From positions 1-64,000 of the forward strand of contig JAWQCY010000006.1 of NCBI GenBank assembly GCA_036321795.1: DNA of 64,000 nt, given 5' to 3'. Source of the DNA: CAKVON01 sp902475665 (GTDB taxonomy: Bacteria > Actinomycetota > Coriobacteriia > Coriobacteriales > Atopobiaceae). This document shows, piece after piece, positions 42,853 through 51,346 of this stretch. The translations under genes were made by a program, and so were the position numbers. Below the pieces are notes generated by a model. That model searched no databases. It had not been told where the DNA came from and saw only the letters and a program-made list of their open reading frames with translations. Position 1 is the stretch's first letter. Each line of letters opens with the position of its first letter.

Positions 42853-43617
42853 ATGCGCACGATAGCCATTTCCAACTACAAGGGCGGCGTCGGCAAGACG
42901 ACGACCGCCGTGAACCTGGCGGCCATCTTCGCCGCCCGGGGCCTTCGGACCCTGCTCGTCGACCTCGACCCGCAGGCGTCGGCCACCGACTTCTTCGGCC
43001 TCTACGACCGGGCCGCCTCCGAACGGCGTACCTCTGTCGAGCTGCTCTACGGCGGCGCGCCCGTGGAGGAGGCCGCCTACGCGGCGGCGGAGAACCTCGA
43101 CGTGGTGGCCTCGACCATCGACCTCGTCGACCAGAACGAGATGCTCCTGCGCGAGCAGCGCCTCAAGTTCGCCCTCGACGACGCCTCGGGCTCCTACGAC
43201 GTCTGCCTCATCGACTGCAGCCCCGTGATGCGCAGGCTCGCCTTCAACGCCTACCTCGCCGCAGCGGAGGGCGGCATGGTCGTCATCCCCGTGAAGCTCG
43301 ACTCCACCGTGATGCGCGGCACGGCGCTCACCGTGGAGGCGACGCGCTCCATCGCGGACGCCCTGCGCATGCCCACGCCCAGATGGAAGATACTGCGCAC
43401 CTGCGTGCCCGGCCGCATGACCAACGCCGAGGCCACGGGCGCGGCCGTGCTCGACGGGTTCTTCCCGGACGAGCAGTTCGAGACGGTCATACACGCGAGC
43501 AGCAAGGTCTGCGAGGGCAGCTGGCAGTGGAAGCCGGTGGCGGCCTTCGAGCCGGGGAGCCGCCCCGCGCGCGACTACGAGGCTCTCGCCGACGAGGTGT
43601 ACCGTGAGCTCGCCTAG
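42853..43617 (+). CDS. parA: ParA-type partition ATPase
   Basis: The 254-residue protein has the deviant Walker A motif NYKGGVGKTTTAVNLA (residues 8-23), Walker A' LVDLDPQASATDFFG and Walker B DVCLIDCSP. ParA moves or positions DNA bound by ParB. It overlaps parB by 14 bp. Presence of parAB implies that the excised element is kept as a plasmid-like form or is stabilised during transfer. The start follows AGAGAGGACGCGA. Confidence 0.93.
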   Translation: MRTIAISNYKGGVGKTTTAVNLAAIFAARGLRTLLVDLDPQASATDFFGLYDRAASERRTSVELLYGGAPVEEAAYAAAENLDVVASTIDLVDQNEMLLREQRLKFALDDASGSYDVCLIDCSPVMRRLAFNAYLAAAEGGMVVIPVKLDSTVMRGTALTVEATRSIADALRMPTPRWKILRTCVPGRMTNAEATGAAVLDGFFPDEQFETVIHASSKVCEGSWQWKPVAAFEPGSRPARDYEALADEVYRELA

Positions 43618-44560
43618 CCAGGTGGCCGCGGGCTTCACCATCACGGGGCTGCTCGACGGCGCGTCGCGCACCCGCGGGCGCTACCCGGTGTCCGAGATAG
43701 CGGTGGCCGACATCGCCGACCACCCGGCGAACGCCGCGTACTCCATGGACCCGGCCGGCATAGCCGAGCTCGCCGAGTCCATACGCCAGGACGGCCTCAC
43801 CGACCTGCCGCTCGTGCGCAAGGTCGGCGACGGCTCGTGGCAGATGGTCTCCGGGCACCGCCGCAAGGCCGCCTACGCGCTGCTCGCGGAGGACGACCCC
43901 GCCTACGAGAGGATGCCCTGCCGCGTGATCGAGGGCATCGACGACGAGCGGGCGGTGACGCTGCTCCACGCCGCGAACTACTTCACCCGCGCGCTCACCG
44001 TGACCGAGCGCGCCGCCGCGACCGAGGCTCTCAGGGGCGACGCCGTGCGCCTGCGCTCCGAGGACCCGTCGTTCTCCGGCATGCGCGTCGACGACGTGAA
44101 GGCCGCCATCATCGAGCGGCAGACGGGCCGCAAGGTCTCCGGCAAGACCATCGCGCGCGAGGAGAGGCTGGCCCGCAGAATCGCCGAGGACCTCTCGCCC
44201 GAGTGGGCTGCCGAGGCCGACCGGGGCAACCTCAGTGCCGAGGCGGTGCGCACGCTCGCTGACATGCCGAAGGAGCGCCAGGCGGAGATGCACGCCACCA
44301 TGGAGCCCTGGCGGCGCACCAAGCGCGAGCTCTCCGACTACGTGAGGAGCGAGAGCAAAACGCAGGCCGGCCCCGATGGGCGCATCGCGAAGGCCGCGAG
44401 GCTCGTCGCCGACTTCCTCGAGAGCCCGCCCGACAGTCCGAGCGCGGCCGACCTCTCGCTGCTGCGGGAGATGGCGCTCATGACCGCCCCGTACGCGGAT
44501 GCGGGCAGCGATGTCCGAAAGCGCCGCAGAAGGGCTTCAGGTTCGAAATCCAGCAAGTAG
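43604..44560 (+). CDS. parB: ParB-like partition protein
   Basis: The 318-residue protein has the ParB N-terminal fold (DHPANAAYSMDPAGIAELAE, IRQDGLTDLPLVRK, MVSGHRRKAAY) and a central helix-turn-helix-containing part (LTVTERAAATEAL, VSGKTIAREERLARRI). The C-terminus is basic (RKRRRRASGSKSSK). GxxR-type CTP-binding residues appear as SGHRRK. The start is a GTG inside the end of parA. No parS sequence was identified. Confidence 0.88.
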   Translation: MSSPSQVAAGFTITGLLDGASRTRGRYPVSEIAVADIADHPANAAYSMDPAGIAELAESIRQDGLTDLPLVRKVGDGSWQMVSGHRRKAAYALLAEDDPAYERMPCRVIEGIDDERAVTLLHAANYFTRALTVTERAAATEALRGDAVRLRSEDPSFSGMRVDDVKAAIIERQTGRKVSGKTIAREERLARRIAEDLSPEWAAEADRGNLSAEAVRTLADMPKERQAEMHATMEPWRRTKRELSDYVRSESKTQAGPDGRIAKAARLVADFLESPPDSPSAADLSLLREMALMTAPYADAGSDVRKRRRRASGSKSSK

Positions 44561-44561
44561 C

Positions 44562-44595
44562 CTATGGCGTCCGACATCGCGTCGGGCGTCCATAG
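44562..44595. other. Inverted repeat, candidate oriT
   Basis: CTATGGCGTCCGAC and GTCGGGCGTCCATAG form an imperfect 14-15 bp stem with a short loop, immediately after parB and about 175 bp before mobC. Transfer origins commonly carry such a repeat beside the relaxase operon. The same gap (44561-44770) holds a second GC-rich hairpin near 44733-44751. The nick site cannot be assigned by eye. Confidence 0.45.
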
Positions 44596-44770
44596 CACTT
44601 GGGGACCGGGCGGCCTCGGACCCGTCATGCCGCGGGCCGTTCGGGAGCCCGCTTTCGCGAGGCCCGGTCCCAGAGGCGGCGCCCGAGCCGGGCCGCCGCC
44701 TGCGGGGGATCCCCCGCGCCCCTAGAGAGACGCGCCCGCCGCGCGGCGGGCCCGAGGAAAGGAATCCGCC

Positions 44771-45217
44771 ATGGAAGAGGAAGCCGGCGCCGCCAAGAGC
44801 AAGGAGCGCCGCGTCACGTTCCGCATGGAGGGAGGCGACTACGGCGCGCTCTGCGAGCGGTGCGAGCGCGCCGGCCTCAGCAAGTCGGAGTACCTGCGCT
44901 ACCTCGTGCGCATACCGCTGTCGACGGAGGCCAACGCGGGAGACGAGCACCGCATACTCGTGGACCGCAGGGCCCTGTGGGCGATGTCGCGAGAGCTCAC
45001 GAAGTGGGGCTACCACTACAACCAGGCCGTGCACGCGATGAACCTCATCAACTTCCACGCCCGCCACGGGCACGTCGACCGGGACCTCGTCGCGGATAGC
45101 ATCCCGACGATCGAGCGCGAGCTCGCCGACGTGAACGCCGCGGCCCGAGAGATGGCGGCGGAGCTCGGTCGCATCGGCGCCGACTCGCTCGTGGAGGGCT
45201 CGCCATGCCGATCCTGA
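44771..45217 (+). CDS. mobC: Mobilisation protein MobC (relaxosome accessory)
   Basis: The 148-residue protein starts with KERRVTFRMEGGDYGALCER and AGLSKSEYLRYLVR, a ribbon-helix-helix unit, followed by the MobC signature LTKWGYHYNQAVHAMNLINF. MobC opens the DNA at oriT for the relaxase. AAAGGAA precedes the ATG. It overlaps the relaxase gene by 13 bp, the usual arrangement. Confidence 0.88.
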   Translation: MEEEAGAAKSKERRVTFRMEGGDYGALCERCERAGLSKSEYLRYLVRIPLSTEANAGDEHRILVDRRALWAMSRELTKWGYHYNQAVHAMNLINFHARHGHVDRDLVADSIPTIERELADVNAAAREMAAELGRIGADSLVEGSPCRS

Positions 45218-46476
45218 AGCCGATAAGCGGCCACGGCTCGACGGGCGGCATCCGCCGCTACCTCGAGAAGGGAGGCCGCGCCCTGGCGCGCGACCTGTTC
45301 AACCTGAGCTACGACGAGCGCGACGCCGGCGCGCTGGGGGAAGACGCCAAGGAGGCCTGTGCCTGGGACGCCGAGATGGACGCCACGCGCGCCGCGTTCG
45401 GCACGGACGCACCCTGGAGGGGCAAGCCCGCGCGCACGTTCAAGCACTTCGTGCTCTCGCCGGACCCCGGCGACGACATCGACCTGGCGACGCTGCGCGA
45501 GCTCGCGTGCTCGTGGGCGCTCAGGCACTTCGACGACCACGAGATCGCCATCGTCTACCACGACGACAACGCCCGCGGCATACCGCACGCGCACATCGTC
45601 GTGAACAACGCCAACCTCCGCACCGGCTACCGCATGCAGACCCAGCACCCCGAGGACCTCAACCGAGACCTGCAGGACATGGCGCGCGAGCGCGGGCTGT
45701 CGGGGCTCTCCAACGACCGGGCGCCCGAATCTCCGTCGAAGGCGCGCGGGCGGGCAGGTGCGGGCGGGCCCAGGAGCCGCAGGAGCGTCTACCTGGGCCG
45801 GGCCGAGAAGGAGATCATGCGCTCGGGCGGCTACTCGTGGGTCGGCGACATCCGCGCCCGCGTCGCGCTCGCCAAGACCACGGCGCGCGACGAGGCGGAG
45901 TTCTTCGGCATCCTCGACGCCCTGGGCGTGCACGTCGCCGACAACTCGGCCAAGGCGCGGCGGGACGACTGGGTGTTCAGCCTGGCGGAGGAACCGTCCA
46001 AGAAGGTAACCGGCGAGCGCCTGGGGTTCGTCTACGGCAAGGAGATGCTGCGCCGGCGCTTCGAGCGCGAAGGCGCCTACCGCCCCACGGACGCGAGCGC
46101 CGCGCGCATCCGCGAGGCCGCCGAGCGAGCCCTCGAGCTCAACGACCTCTCGGAGCTGAGCAGGCTCTCCTCGGCGCTCGAGACGTGCGCGAAGTTCGAC
46201 GTCGAGTCCATCGAGGAGTTCGGGCTCAGGATGGCGACGCTCGAGCGGCGCGGCCAGGCGGGCGGCGAGGGATACCGTCGCCTCGAGGCCGCCCGCGCCT
46301 ACATGGCCGAGAACGGGCTCATGCCGCTCAAGACCCGCTACGGGGACGGTGAAGGGCGCGACGATGCCAGCGGCAATTCGCGCCAGTGCCACCGAGCGGA
46401 CGAGCAACAGCGCATCCTCGCCGCCGAGCGGCAGCGGGCCCAGCAGGACCAGCGCAGGGAGAGGGGCCGGAGATGA
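45205..46476 (+). CDS. Relaxase, MOBP-type mobilisation nuclease
   Basis: The 423-residue protein begins with PISGHGSTGGIRRYLEKGGR, holding the likely catalytic Tyr, and has the metal-binding histidine triad His119, His128, His130 in HDDNARGIPHAHIVVNNAN. These are the core relaxase motifs for nicking oriT and piloting the strand through the type IV channel. The C-terminal half is helical and basic. It overlaps mobC upstream and the next gene downstream by four bases (ATGA). Confidence 0.92.
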   Translation: MPILKPISGHGSTGGIRRYLEKGGRALARDLFNLSYDERDAGALGEDAKEACAWDAEMDATRAAFGTDAPWRGKPARTFKHFVLSPDPGDDIDLATLRELACSWALRHFDDHEIAIVYHDDNARGIPHAHIVVNNANLRTGYRMQTQHPEDLNRDLQDMARERGLSGLSNDRAPESPSKARGRAGAGGPRSRRSVYLGRAEKEIMRSGGYSWVGDIRARVALAKTTARDEAEFFGILDALGVHVADNSAKARRDDWVFSLAEEPSKKVTGERLGFVYGKEMLRRRFEREGAYRPTDASAARIREAAERALELNDLSELSRLSSALETCAKFDVESIEEFGLRMATLERRGQAGGEGYRRLEAARAYMAENGLMPLKTRYGDGEGRDDASGNSRQCHRADEQQRILAAERQRAQQDQRRERGRR

Positions 46477-47027
46477 TGGTGAGGATAGAGTACGAGGGCG
46501 GCAGGACGACGCTGTTCGACACGCTCTCGTTCACGGAGGGGTCGCCGTTCTCCGGCGCGAACATGCTCACGGAGTTCGAGCTCGAGATGCGGGAGGAGCC
46601 CGAGAAGGGGCTCTGGCTCACGGCGAACTGGCACCAGGTGCGCGACGACTGGCGCGCCGACGCGCCCGCGGACGGGATACCGGCCGCGCGCAGGTCCCGT
46701 GGCTGGCGCTTCATGCTGGCCTCGGAGGCCGAGCTGGGGCGAGCCCGCCGCGTCCTGCTCGACGGCGACGAGGCGTTCGCCCGGGTGCGGGGCTTCCTGT
46801 GCGACGCGGCCGCGATCGGCGCCTGCTACCGCGAGCACGTGGGCCCTCCCTCAAAACCGCTGAAATCGCAGATAAGGGACCTGCAGCGCGCTCTGGGGAG
46901 GGCAGAGGTCCCGGGCGTGCCCGACGAGCTGGCGAGGCTGCTCGCGCAAGAGAAGGAGGAGGGCGCCGACGAGGGCGCCCGCAAGGTCAAGGAAGATTGG
47001 GGTGACGTCGATGAAGAGGCTTGGTAG
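46473..47027 (+). CDS. Hypothetical protein linked to the relaxase
   Basis: The 184-residue protein opens with a beta-rich segment (MMVRIEYEGGRTTLFDTLSF, ELEMREEPEKGLWLTANWHQ) and ends in charged helices (LARLLAQEKEEGADEGARK). No family was recognised. The tandem ATG follows GAGAGGGGCCGG and overlaps the relaxase stop, so it is translated with it and probably takes part in DNA processing. Confidence 0.65.
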   Translation: MMVRIEYEGGRTTLFDTLSFTEGSPFSGANMLTEFELEMREEPEKGLWLTANWHQVRDDWRADAPADGIPAARRSRGWRFMLASEAELGRARRVLLDGDEAFARVRGFLCDAAAIGACYREHVGPPSKPLKSQIRDLQRALGRAEVPGVPDELARLLAQEKEEGADEGARKVKEDWGDVDEEAW

Positions 47028-47106
47028 GTTCCTCATGGCGGCGCTTAAGGTCACGCTGGGCTTTTTCGTCTGGCTGTTCCGTGCCGTGTTCAAGTGGGTG
47101 ATGTGA
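47011..47106 (+). CDS. 31-residue membrane peptide
   Basis: A short frame overlapping the previous gene by 17 bases encodes a basic start (MKRLGRF), a hydrophobic core and an aromatic end (LFRAVFKWVM). It stops four bases before a terminator. GGGGTG lies upstream of the ATG. The composition and position favour a real single-pass peptide, but its shortness leaves doubt. Confidence 0.45.
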   Translation: MKRLGRFLMAALKVTLGFFVWLFRAVFKWVM

Positions 47107-47109
47107 GAA

Positions 47110-47134
47110 GAGGCGGGCAATTGCCCGCCTCTTT
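47110..47134. terminator. Terminator between convergent blocks
   Basis: GAGGCGGGCAA pairs perfectly with TTGCCCGCCTC and is followed by TTT on the plus strand and TTCT on the minus strand. It closes the parA-relaxase transcript and meets the leftward secretion operon. Confidence 0.85.
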
Positions 47135-47161
47135 CCGTTGTGCGATTTCGATTTCCCACGG

Positions 47162-47257
47162 CTAGTCCCGGTCGTCGTCGCCGGCTGCGCAGCAGGCGTA
47201 GGCCGTGAGCGTGAGGAGCCCCATGAGGAGCCCTATTCCGAAGGGCGCGAATCCCAT
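47162..47257 (-). CDS. 31-residue membrane peptide after the sortase
   Basis: The frame encodes a hydrophobic helix (FAPFGIGLLMGLLTLTAYAC) with an acidic tail GDDDRD. AAGGAGGTGGAAGG before the ATG is one of the strongest ribosome binding sites in the element. It overlaps the sortase gene by 25 bp. Role unknown; it could assist pilin or sortase assembly. Confidence 0.6.
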   Translation of the reverse strand: MGFAPFGIGLLMGLLTLTAYACCAAGDDDRD

Positions 47258-47964
47258 CCTTCCACCTCCTTCGCGTAGACGACGGTGCGCGAGTTGCTCG
47301 TCTGGTAGCTGCACGTCACGAAGGCCCAGGCCTGCGCGACGTCCGAAGGCTCTTCCAGGACGACCTCGCACCGGGACAATTTGTCCCCGAGGTAGGCGGC
47401 GAGCTCCGCCGCGTCGGCGAAGTCGGTCCGCTTGCCCTCCGAGCTCGCGTCGACCACGTCGGCCGCGAAGACCTTGAGCTCGATCGCCTTCTCGCGGGTG
47501 TAGACCCGGATGGTGCGGTGCCCCTCGGCGAAGTCGCGCGACGAGTACTGCGCGAGCGGCGCGAACATGGTGCCGTCGGACATGTGGTGCCCGTAGACGA
47601 TGACGAGCGGGCTCTCGGCACCCTGCGCGCACCCGGCATCTATGTAGGGAGCGCCCCACGCGGATCTTTCGCCGCCGGCGTCGTGCGTGAGGTAGAAGTC
47701 GGGCGATTCGGGCCGGCCCTGGACGATCGGGTAGTCGACGGTCGTGCCCGGCACGCGCACCCAAGCGACGACGGAGGCGGGAAGGGCGTCCCAGTCGATG
47801 CCGCCTCCCGTCTCTTGAGCCTCCATTGTCGCGCCCTCTTCCGCAGTAGGCACCTCGTGCACCTCGTAAGGGTTCCTCTCGGACAGCGGCAGGACGGCGA
47901 GCGCCCCCATCGCCAGCAACGCCACGGCAATGGCGAGCGCCGTGGCGGCTTTCCCTTTGTTCAT
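47233..47964 (-). CDS. Class B sortase
   Basis: The 243-residue enzyme has an N-terminal membrane anchor (about residues 8-27), the substrate-pocket segment DYPIVQGRPE, catalytic His126 (VYGHHMSDGTMFAPL), Cys218 (FVTCSYQTSNSR) and Arg226. The YGHxMxxGxMF pattern is class B. It most likely anchors the large surface protein encoded next to it by cutting its C-terminal YAKTG signal. A GC-rich hairpin (about 47983-48012) lies between the two genes and may set their relative expression. Confidence 0.92.
   Translation of the reverse strand: MNKGKAATALAIAVALLAMGALAVLPLSERNPYEVHEVPTAEEGATMEAQETGGGIDWDALPASVVAWVRVPGTTVDYPIVQGRPESPDFYLTHDAGGERSAWGAPYIDAGCAQGAESPLVIVYGHHMSDGTMFAPLAQYSSRDFAEGHRTIRVYTREKAIELKVFAADVVDASSEGKRTDFADAAELAAYLGDKLSRCEVVLEEPSDVAQAWAFVTCSYQTSNSRTVVYAKEVEGWDSRPSE
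47373..47387. repeat. 15-bp palindrome GGGACAATTTGTCCC, copy 1
   Basis: Perfect palindrome (around one central base) inside the sortase gene. Two further copies lie at 54461-54475 and 56465-56479, all within coding sequence of the element. Confidence 0.8.
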
Positions 47965-48036
47965 GTCCTCCCCCGTTCGCAGGGGAGGCCCCGGGCGAGC
48001 GCCCAGGGCCTCCGGTTCGGTATCGATGCGGCGCCG

Positions 48037-50766
48037 CTACTCTTCCGGCTCTTCGTCTGCCGCGTCCTTGCTTGCGCCGGCCGTCTTGCGCTTGCGGTAC
48101 GCGAGCGCCCCGCCCGCACCCGCCGCAGCTGCCAGAGCGATGCCCGCGGCCACGGCGTAGCCGGTGCCGTCGGGGGCGTCGGCCCCGGTCTTGGCGTAGG
48201 GCTCCTCGGGGACCTCGGGCGTGCCGGGGTTGTCCACGACGACGCTCTGCTCGGCGGAGTCGATGTCCTCGTGGGCCGCCACGACGTTGCCGGCGGAGTC
48301 CAGGACCTTCTCGAAGACGACGAGCTCGTCTCCCTCGGCCAGGCCCTCGGTATCGAACTCGAAGGTCACCTCGACGGTGCCGGAGGGTGCCTCGGGCTCG
48401 AAGGGCGTGCGCGCGGTCACCTCGTTGCCGTCCTTGTCGAGGAACGGCTCTCCGGTGCCCTTGTCCATGAGCGTGCCCACGGCGATGTAGGTCTCGCCGG
48501 GGACGAGGCCCTTGTAGGCCACCGTGTCGATGACCTTGGCCTTGCCGGCCTCGATGACCTGGTCGCCGTCGGCGGCGTCGGCCGCCTGCGTGCCCACCTC
48601 GACGGCGACGTGGACTGTCTGGCCCTCGTCGGAGAGGTCCGCGTGCGACGCCACCTCGGCCTCGTCCTTGCGTAGGCTCTCGAACGCGACCAGGTCGCGG
48701 CCGCCGAGCAGGCTCGCGTCGAAGGCGATCTCGACGTCCTGGCTGCCGGTCGAGAGCGCGGGGGCGAACTCGGCCTTGGCCTCCACGGGCACGCCCGAGG
48801 CGTCGGCCACGGGCTCGCCGGTCGCCTTGTCGACGAGGGTGGCCGAGAGCTCGTACTCCTCGCCGGCCTTCAGGCCCTCGTAGGCGACGGTGTCGACGAC
48901 CTTGGCCTCGGCGTCGGCCGAGACGTCCTTGTCGCCGTCCGCCCCGTCCTTTGCCGTGGTGGAGATGCGCGGGCCCTCCTGGTCGTCGAGGCCCATCCAC
49001 ACGGCCTTCGCGACCGTCGAGTCGCGATCGACCCAGAAGCTCCTCGTGATGAGCTCGAGGCCCTCGTTGGCATCGCAGCGCAGCTCGGTCATGGTGTAGG
49101 CGCCGTACGGCAGGGCCGCCAGCGAGTCGTCGACCGGCGCCGAGGAGCCGTCCTCGCCGAGCGAGAACCAGATGCCGGCCTTCGGGTCCATGTCGGCGGC
49201 AGCAATCGGGCCCTCATGGCCAAGCAGGGCGTCGTTGGCGTTGGTGTCCCTCGAGTGCCTGTTCCAGCTGCTCGCGGTCGACGCGTCGCCGTTGCGGTCC
49301 GTGACCAGCACGTGAGTCTCGCCGGTGGCCGCGTTCTCGATGGCGAACGGGACCATGAGGCCGGCGTTGTCGGACTCGCTCTTCTTGGAGAGCTCGAGGT
49401 CGTTGCGCACCACCTGGTCGCGAAACTCGAGCGCGGCGCCGTCCGCGGAGGCGCTCACGATCTCGCCGCCGGTGCGGACCTCGAAGGTGCGGGGCTCGCC
49501 GTCGGTCAGCAGGTAGCTCCCGTTCGTCGCCGTCTCCCGCACGTCGTAGGTCCCGTACGGCAGTGCGTCGGCCGCGGTCTGCGCGGTGTAGGCGCCGGCC
49601 TCGTCGTTCCATGCGGTGGTCAGCGTGGCCACGGCTTCGCCCGGCTCGCGCCATTCGCCGTCAACGAGGACCTTGTGCGCCGAGCGGTTCGTGACGGTGA
49701 ACTCGATCCCGTCGAGGCCGGGGTGCTTGCCAGGCGCCTCCTTGTGGCCGCTGCCCGCGAGCGCCTCGGACGCCTGCAGCTCCTTGTCGGACTTGGTCAC
49801 CTGCACGCCGCCGCGGAAGACCTCGTCGGTCACGGGGTCGCCCGTGAGGTCGCGCATCTCGTCGGCCTTCACGGTGAACGTGACGGAGGCGTCGCTGGCG
49901 TCGTAGCCCTCGGGCGCGCCGGACTCGACGATGCGGTAATTGCCCGCGGGGAGGGTGTCGGCGCCGGTCGCGGCGACGTGCGACCCGTCCTCGGGCGCGG
50001 TCTTTATCGTGGCGCATACCTCGCCGTCGGCGTAGTACTTGCCGCCGACCAGCACGTAGCGGCCGGTCTCGTTAACGACGGAGAAGCTCGCGCCGTCGAG
50101 CGAGGCGTCGCCCTGGGGCTCCGCGCCCGCCTCGGAGTCCGTTTTGGCGACCTTGACTCCGCCCGTGGACCAGCTGAAGCTCACGAGCGTCTGAGAGCCG
50201 CCGCCGGTCCTGACGCAGAATGCCTCGAACCCGGCGGATACCTTGCCGGCGCCCGCCTTCATCTTGGCGAAGGTCCCGCCGATCAGCTCGGATTTCGCCC
50301 AGGAGGCGAACTCGGCGCTCGTGCCGTGCGTGGCAGCCGACTCGGACCCAGAGTAGGCGTAGGCGATGAGCACATGGCTCGCCGCGGCGTACTTCGCGTC
50401 GTCCCAGCCGCCGCCGTCGTACCAGCTGCCCGGGAACATCGACGCGTCGAAGCCGGGAGAGCCGAACGAGTACCAGATCGCCGCTGTCACGTCGCCGCTC
50501 GGCACGGGGCTCGTCGAGTAGGAGCCCGGCGCGGGCGTCGGGGACGAGGGCTCGGCGCAGTAGGCGATGTTCCCGTCGGCGCTCATCCACGTGGTGGCGA
50601 AGCCGCCGTAGGGGATCTTGCCGCCGATGGACACGTCTACCGTGCTCGGCGCGGCGTAGGCGGGCGAGGCCGCCACGGAGGCGAGCAGCGCCCCCGCCGC
50701 CAGGATGAGCGCCATGGCGCATCGGAGGAGCTTTTCCTGCAGGGTGCAGTCTTTCGCTGCGTTCAT
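48037..50766 (-). CDS. Sortase-anchored VaFE-repeat surface protein (adhesin/pilin-like)
   Basis: The 909-residue protein has a signal peptide (cleavage near ASPAYA, about residue 38) and a TED/Cys-Gln-type N-domain with IAYCAEPSSPTPAPG. SpaA/Cna-B-like folds follow (GASFSVVNETGRYVLVGG, YRIVESGAPEGY, DGIEFTVTNRSAHKVLVDG), then two VaFE repeats (VDTVAYEGLKAGEEYELSAT, IDTVAYKGLVPGETY). It ends with the sorting signal YAKTG (857-861), a hydrophobic helix and a positively charged tail. It is probably displayed on donor cells for contact with recipients. The LPxTG box is atypical (YA instead of LP). Confidence 0.9.
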   Translation of the reverse strand: MNAAKDCTLQEKLLRCAMALILAAGALLASVAASPAYAAPSTVDVSIGGKIPYGGFATTWMSADGNIAYCAEPSSPTPAPGSYSTSPVPSGDVTAAIWYSFGSPGFDASMFPGSWYDGGGWDDAKYAAASHVLIAYAYSGSESAATHGTSAEFASWAKSELIGGTFAKMKAGAGKVSAGFEAFCVRTGGGSQTLVSFSWSTGGVKVAKTDSEAGAEPQGDASLDGASFSVVNETGRYVLVGGKYYADGEVCATIKTAPEDGSHVAATGADTLPAGNYRIVESGAPEGYDASDASVTFTVKADEMRDLTGDPVTDEVFRGGVQVTKSDKELQASEALAGSGHKEAPGKHPGLDGIEFTVTNRSAHKVLVDGEWREPGEAVATLTTAWNDEAGAYTAQTAADALPYGTYDVRETATNGSYLLTDGEPRTFEVRTGGEIVSASADGAALEFRDQVVRNDLELSKKSESDNAGLMVPFAIENAATGETHVLVTDRNGDASTASSWNRHSRDTNANDALLGHEGPIAAADMDPKAGIWFSLGEDGSSAPVDDSLAALPYGAYTMTELRCDANEGLELITRSFWVDRDSTVAKAVWMGLDDQEGPRISTTAKDGADGDKDVSADAEAKVVDTVAYEGLKAGEEYELSATLVDKATGEPVADASGVPVEAKAEFAPALSTGSQDVEIAFDASLLGGRDLVAFESLRKDEAEVASHADLSDEGQTVHVAVEVGTQAADAADGDQVIEAGKAKVIDTVAYKGLVPGETYIAVGTLMDKGTGEPFLDKDGNEVTARTPFEPEAPSGTVEVTFEFDTEGLAEGDELVVFEKVLDSAGNVVAAHEDIDSAEQSVVVDNPGTPEVPEEPYAKTGADAPDGTGYAVAAGIALAAAAGAGGALAYRKRKTAGASKDAADEEPEE

Positions 50767-50778
50767 CTTTCCGCCTCC

Positions 50779-51237
50779 CTATCTCTCGACGCTTCGCTGT
50801 GCGCGGGGCGCCTCGTGCTCGGCAGCGCGGCTCGCCTGGCGGGCGTGCTCGGCGCGCTCCGCGAGGTAGCGCGAGCGCCCTGCGTCAACGGCCTCCTTGA
50901 GCTGCGCGGGCATGACCTTCACGGTGTCCTTGACCGCGCGGCCGTCCTCGTCGAGCTCGGGCTGGCCGTCCGGGCCCATCACCGTCTTCCTCAGCCACAC
51001 CTCGCGGTTCGCGAGCAGCGGTATGTCCCGGAAGTCGGCCCCCTTGAAGCGGCTCTCGTTCACGAACATGGGGCTGAACTCGTAGCCTCCCACGTCCACG
51101 CCGTCGACGACGGTGCCCTTGGGAAGGGTCGCCGAGTTGAAGGTCCTGGTCTCGCCGGTCGCGCGGTCGGTGTACTCGATGCCCTCGCGCACGAAGCTCT
51201 TGTGCAGCGAGAGGTACACGTTCTTCCTCTCTTCCAT
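50779..51237 (-). CDS. Conserved transfer-region protein, function unknown
   Basis: The 152-residue protein has an N-terminal beta-rich part (NVYLSLHKSFVREGIEYTDR, GTVVDGVDVGGYEFSPMFVN) and a helical C-terminus ending LAERAEHARQASRAAEHEAP. The same tail pattern occurs on two other proteins of the element (59682 and 60290 genes). The start at 51237 follows AAAGGAGGAAAGAC. It sits between the VirB6-like gene and the surface protein. It may be a substrate or cytoplasmic partner of the secretion system. Confidence 0.6.
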   Translation of the reverse strand: MEERKNVYLSLHKSFVREGIEYTDRATGETRTFNSATLPKGTVVDGVDVGGYEFSPMFVNESRFKGADFRDIPLLANREVWLRKTVMGPDGQPELDEDGRAVKDTVKVMPAQLKEAVDAGRSRYLAERAEHARQASRAAEHEAPRAQRSVER

Positions 51238-51346
51238 GTCTTTCCTCCTTTTCGTTTTCAATCGGTCCTTGTCTTCATCCGCCGGGACGCGTGCCCCGGC
51301 GCGGTGCCCCTATCTCATGGCGACCGCCCCCTTCCTCGCTTTTCCG

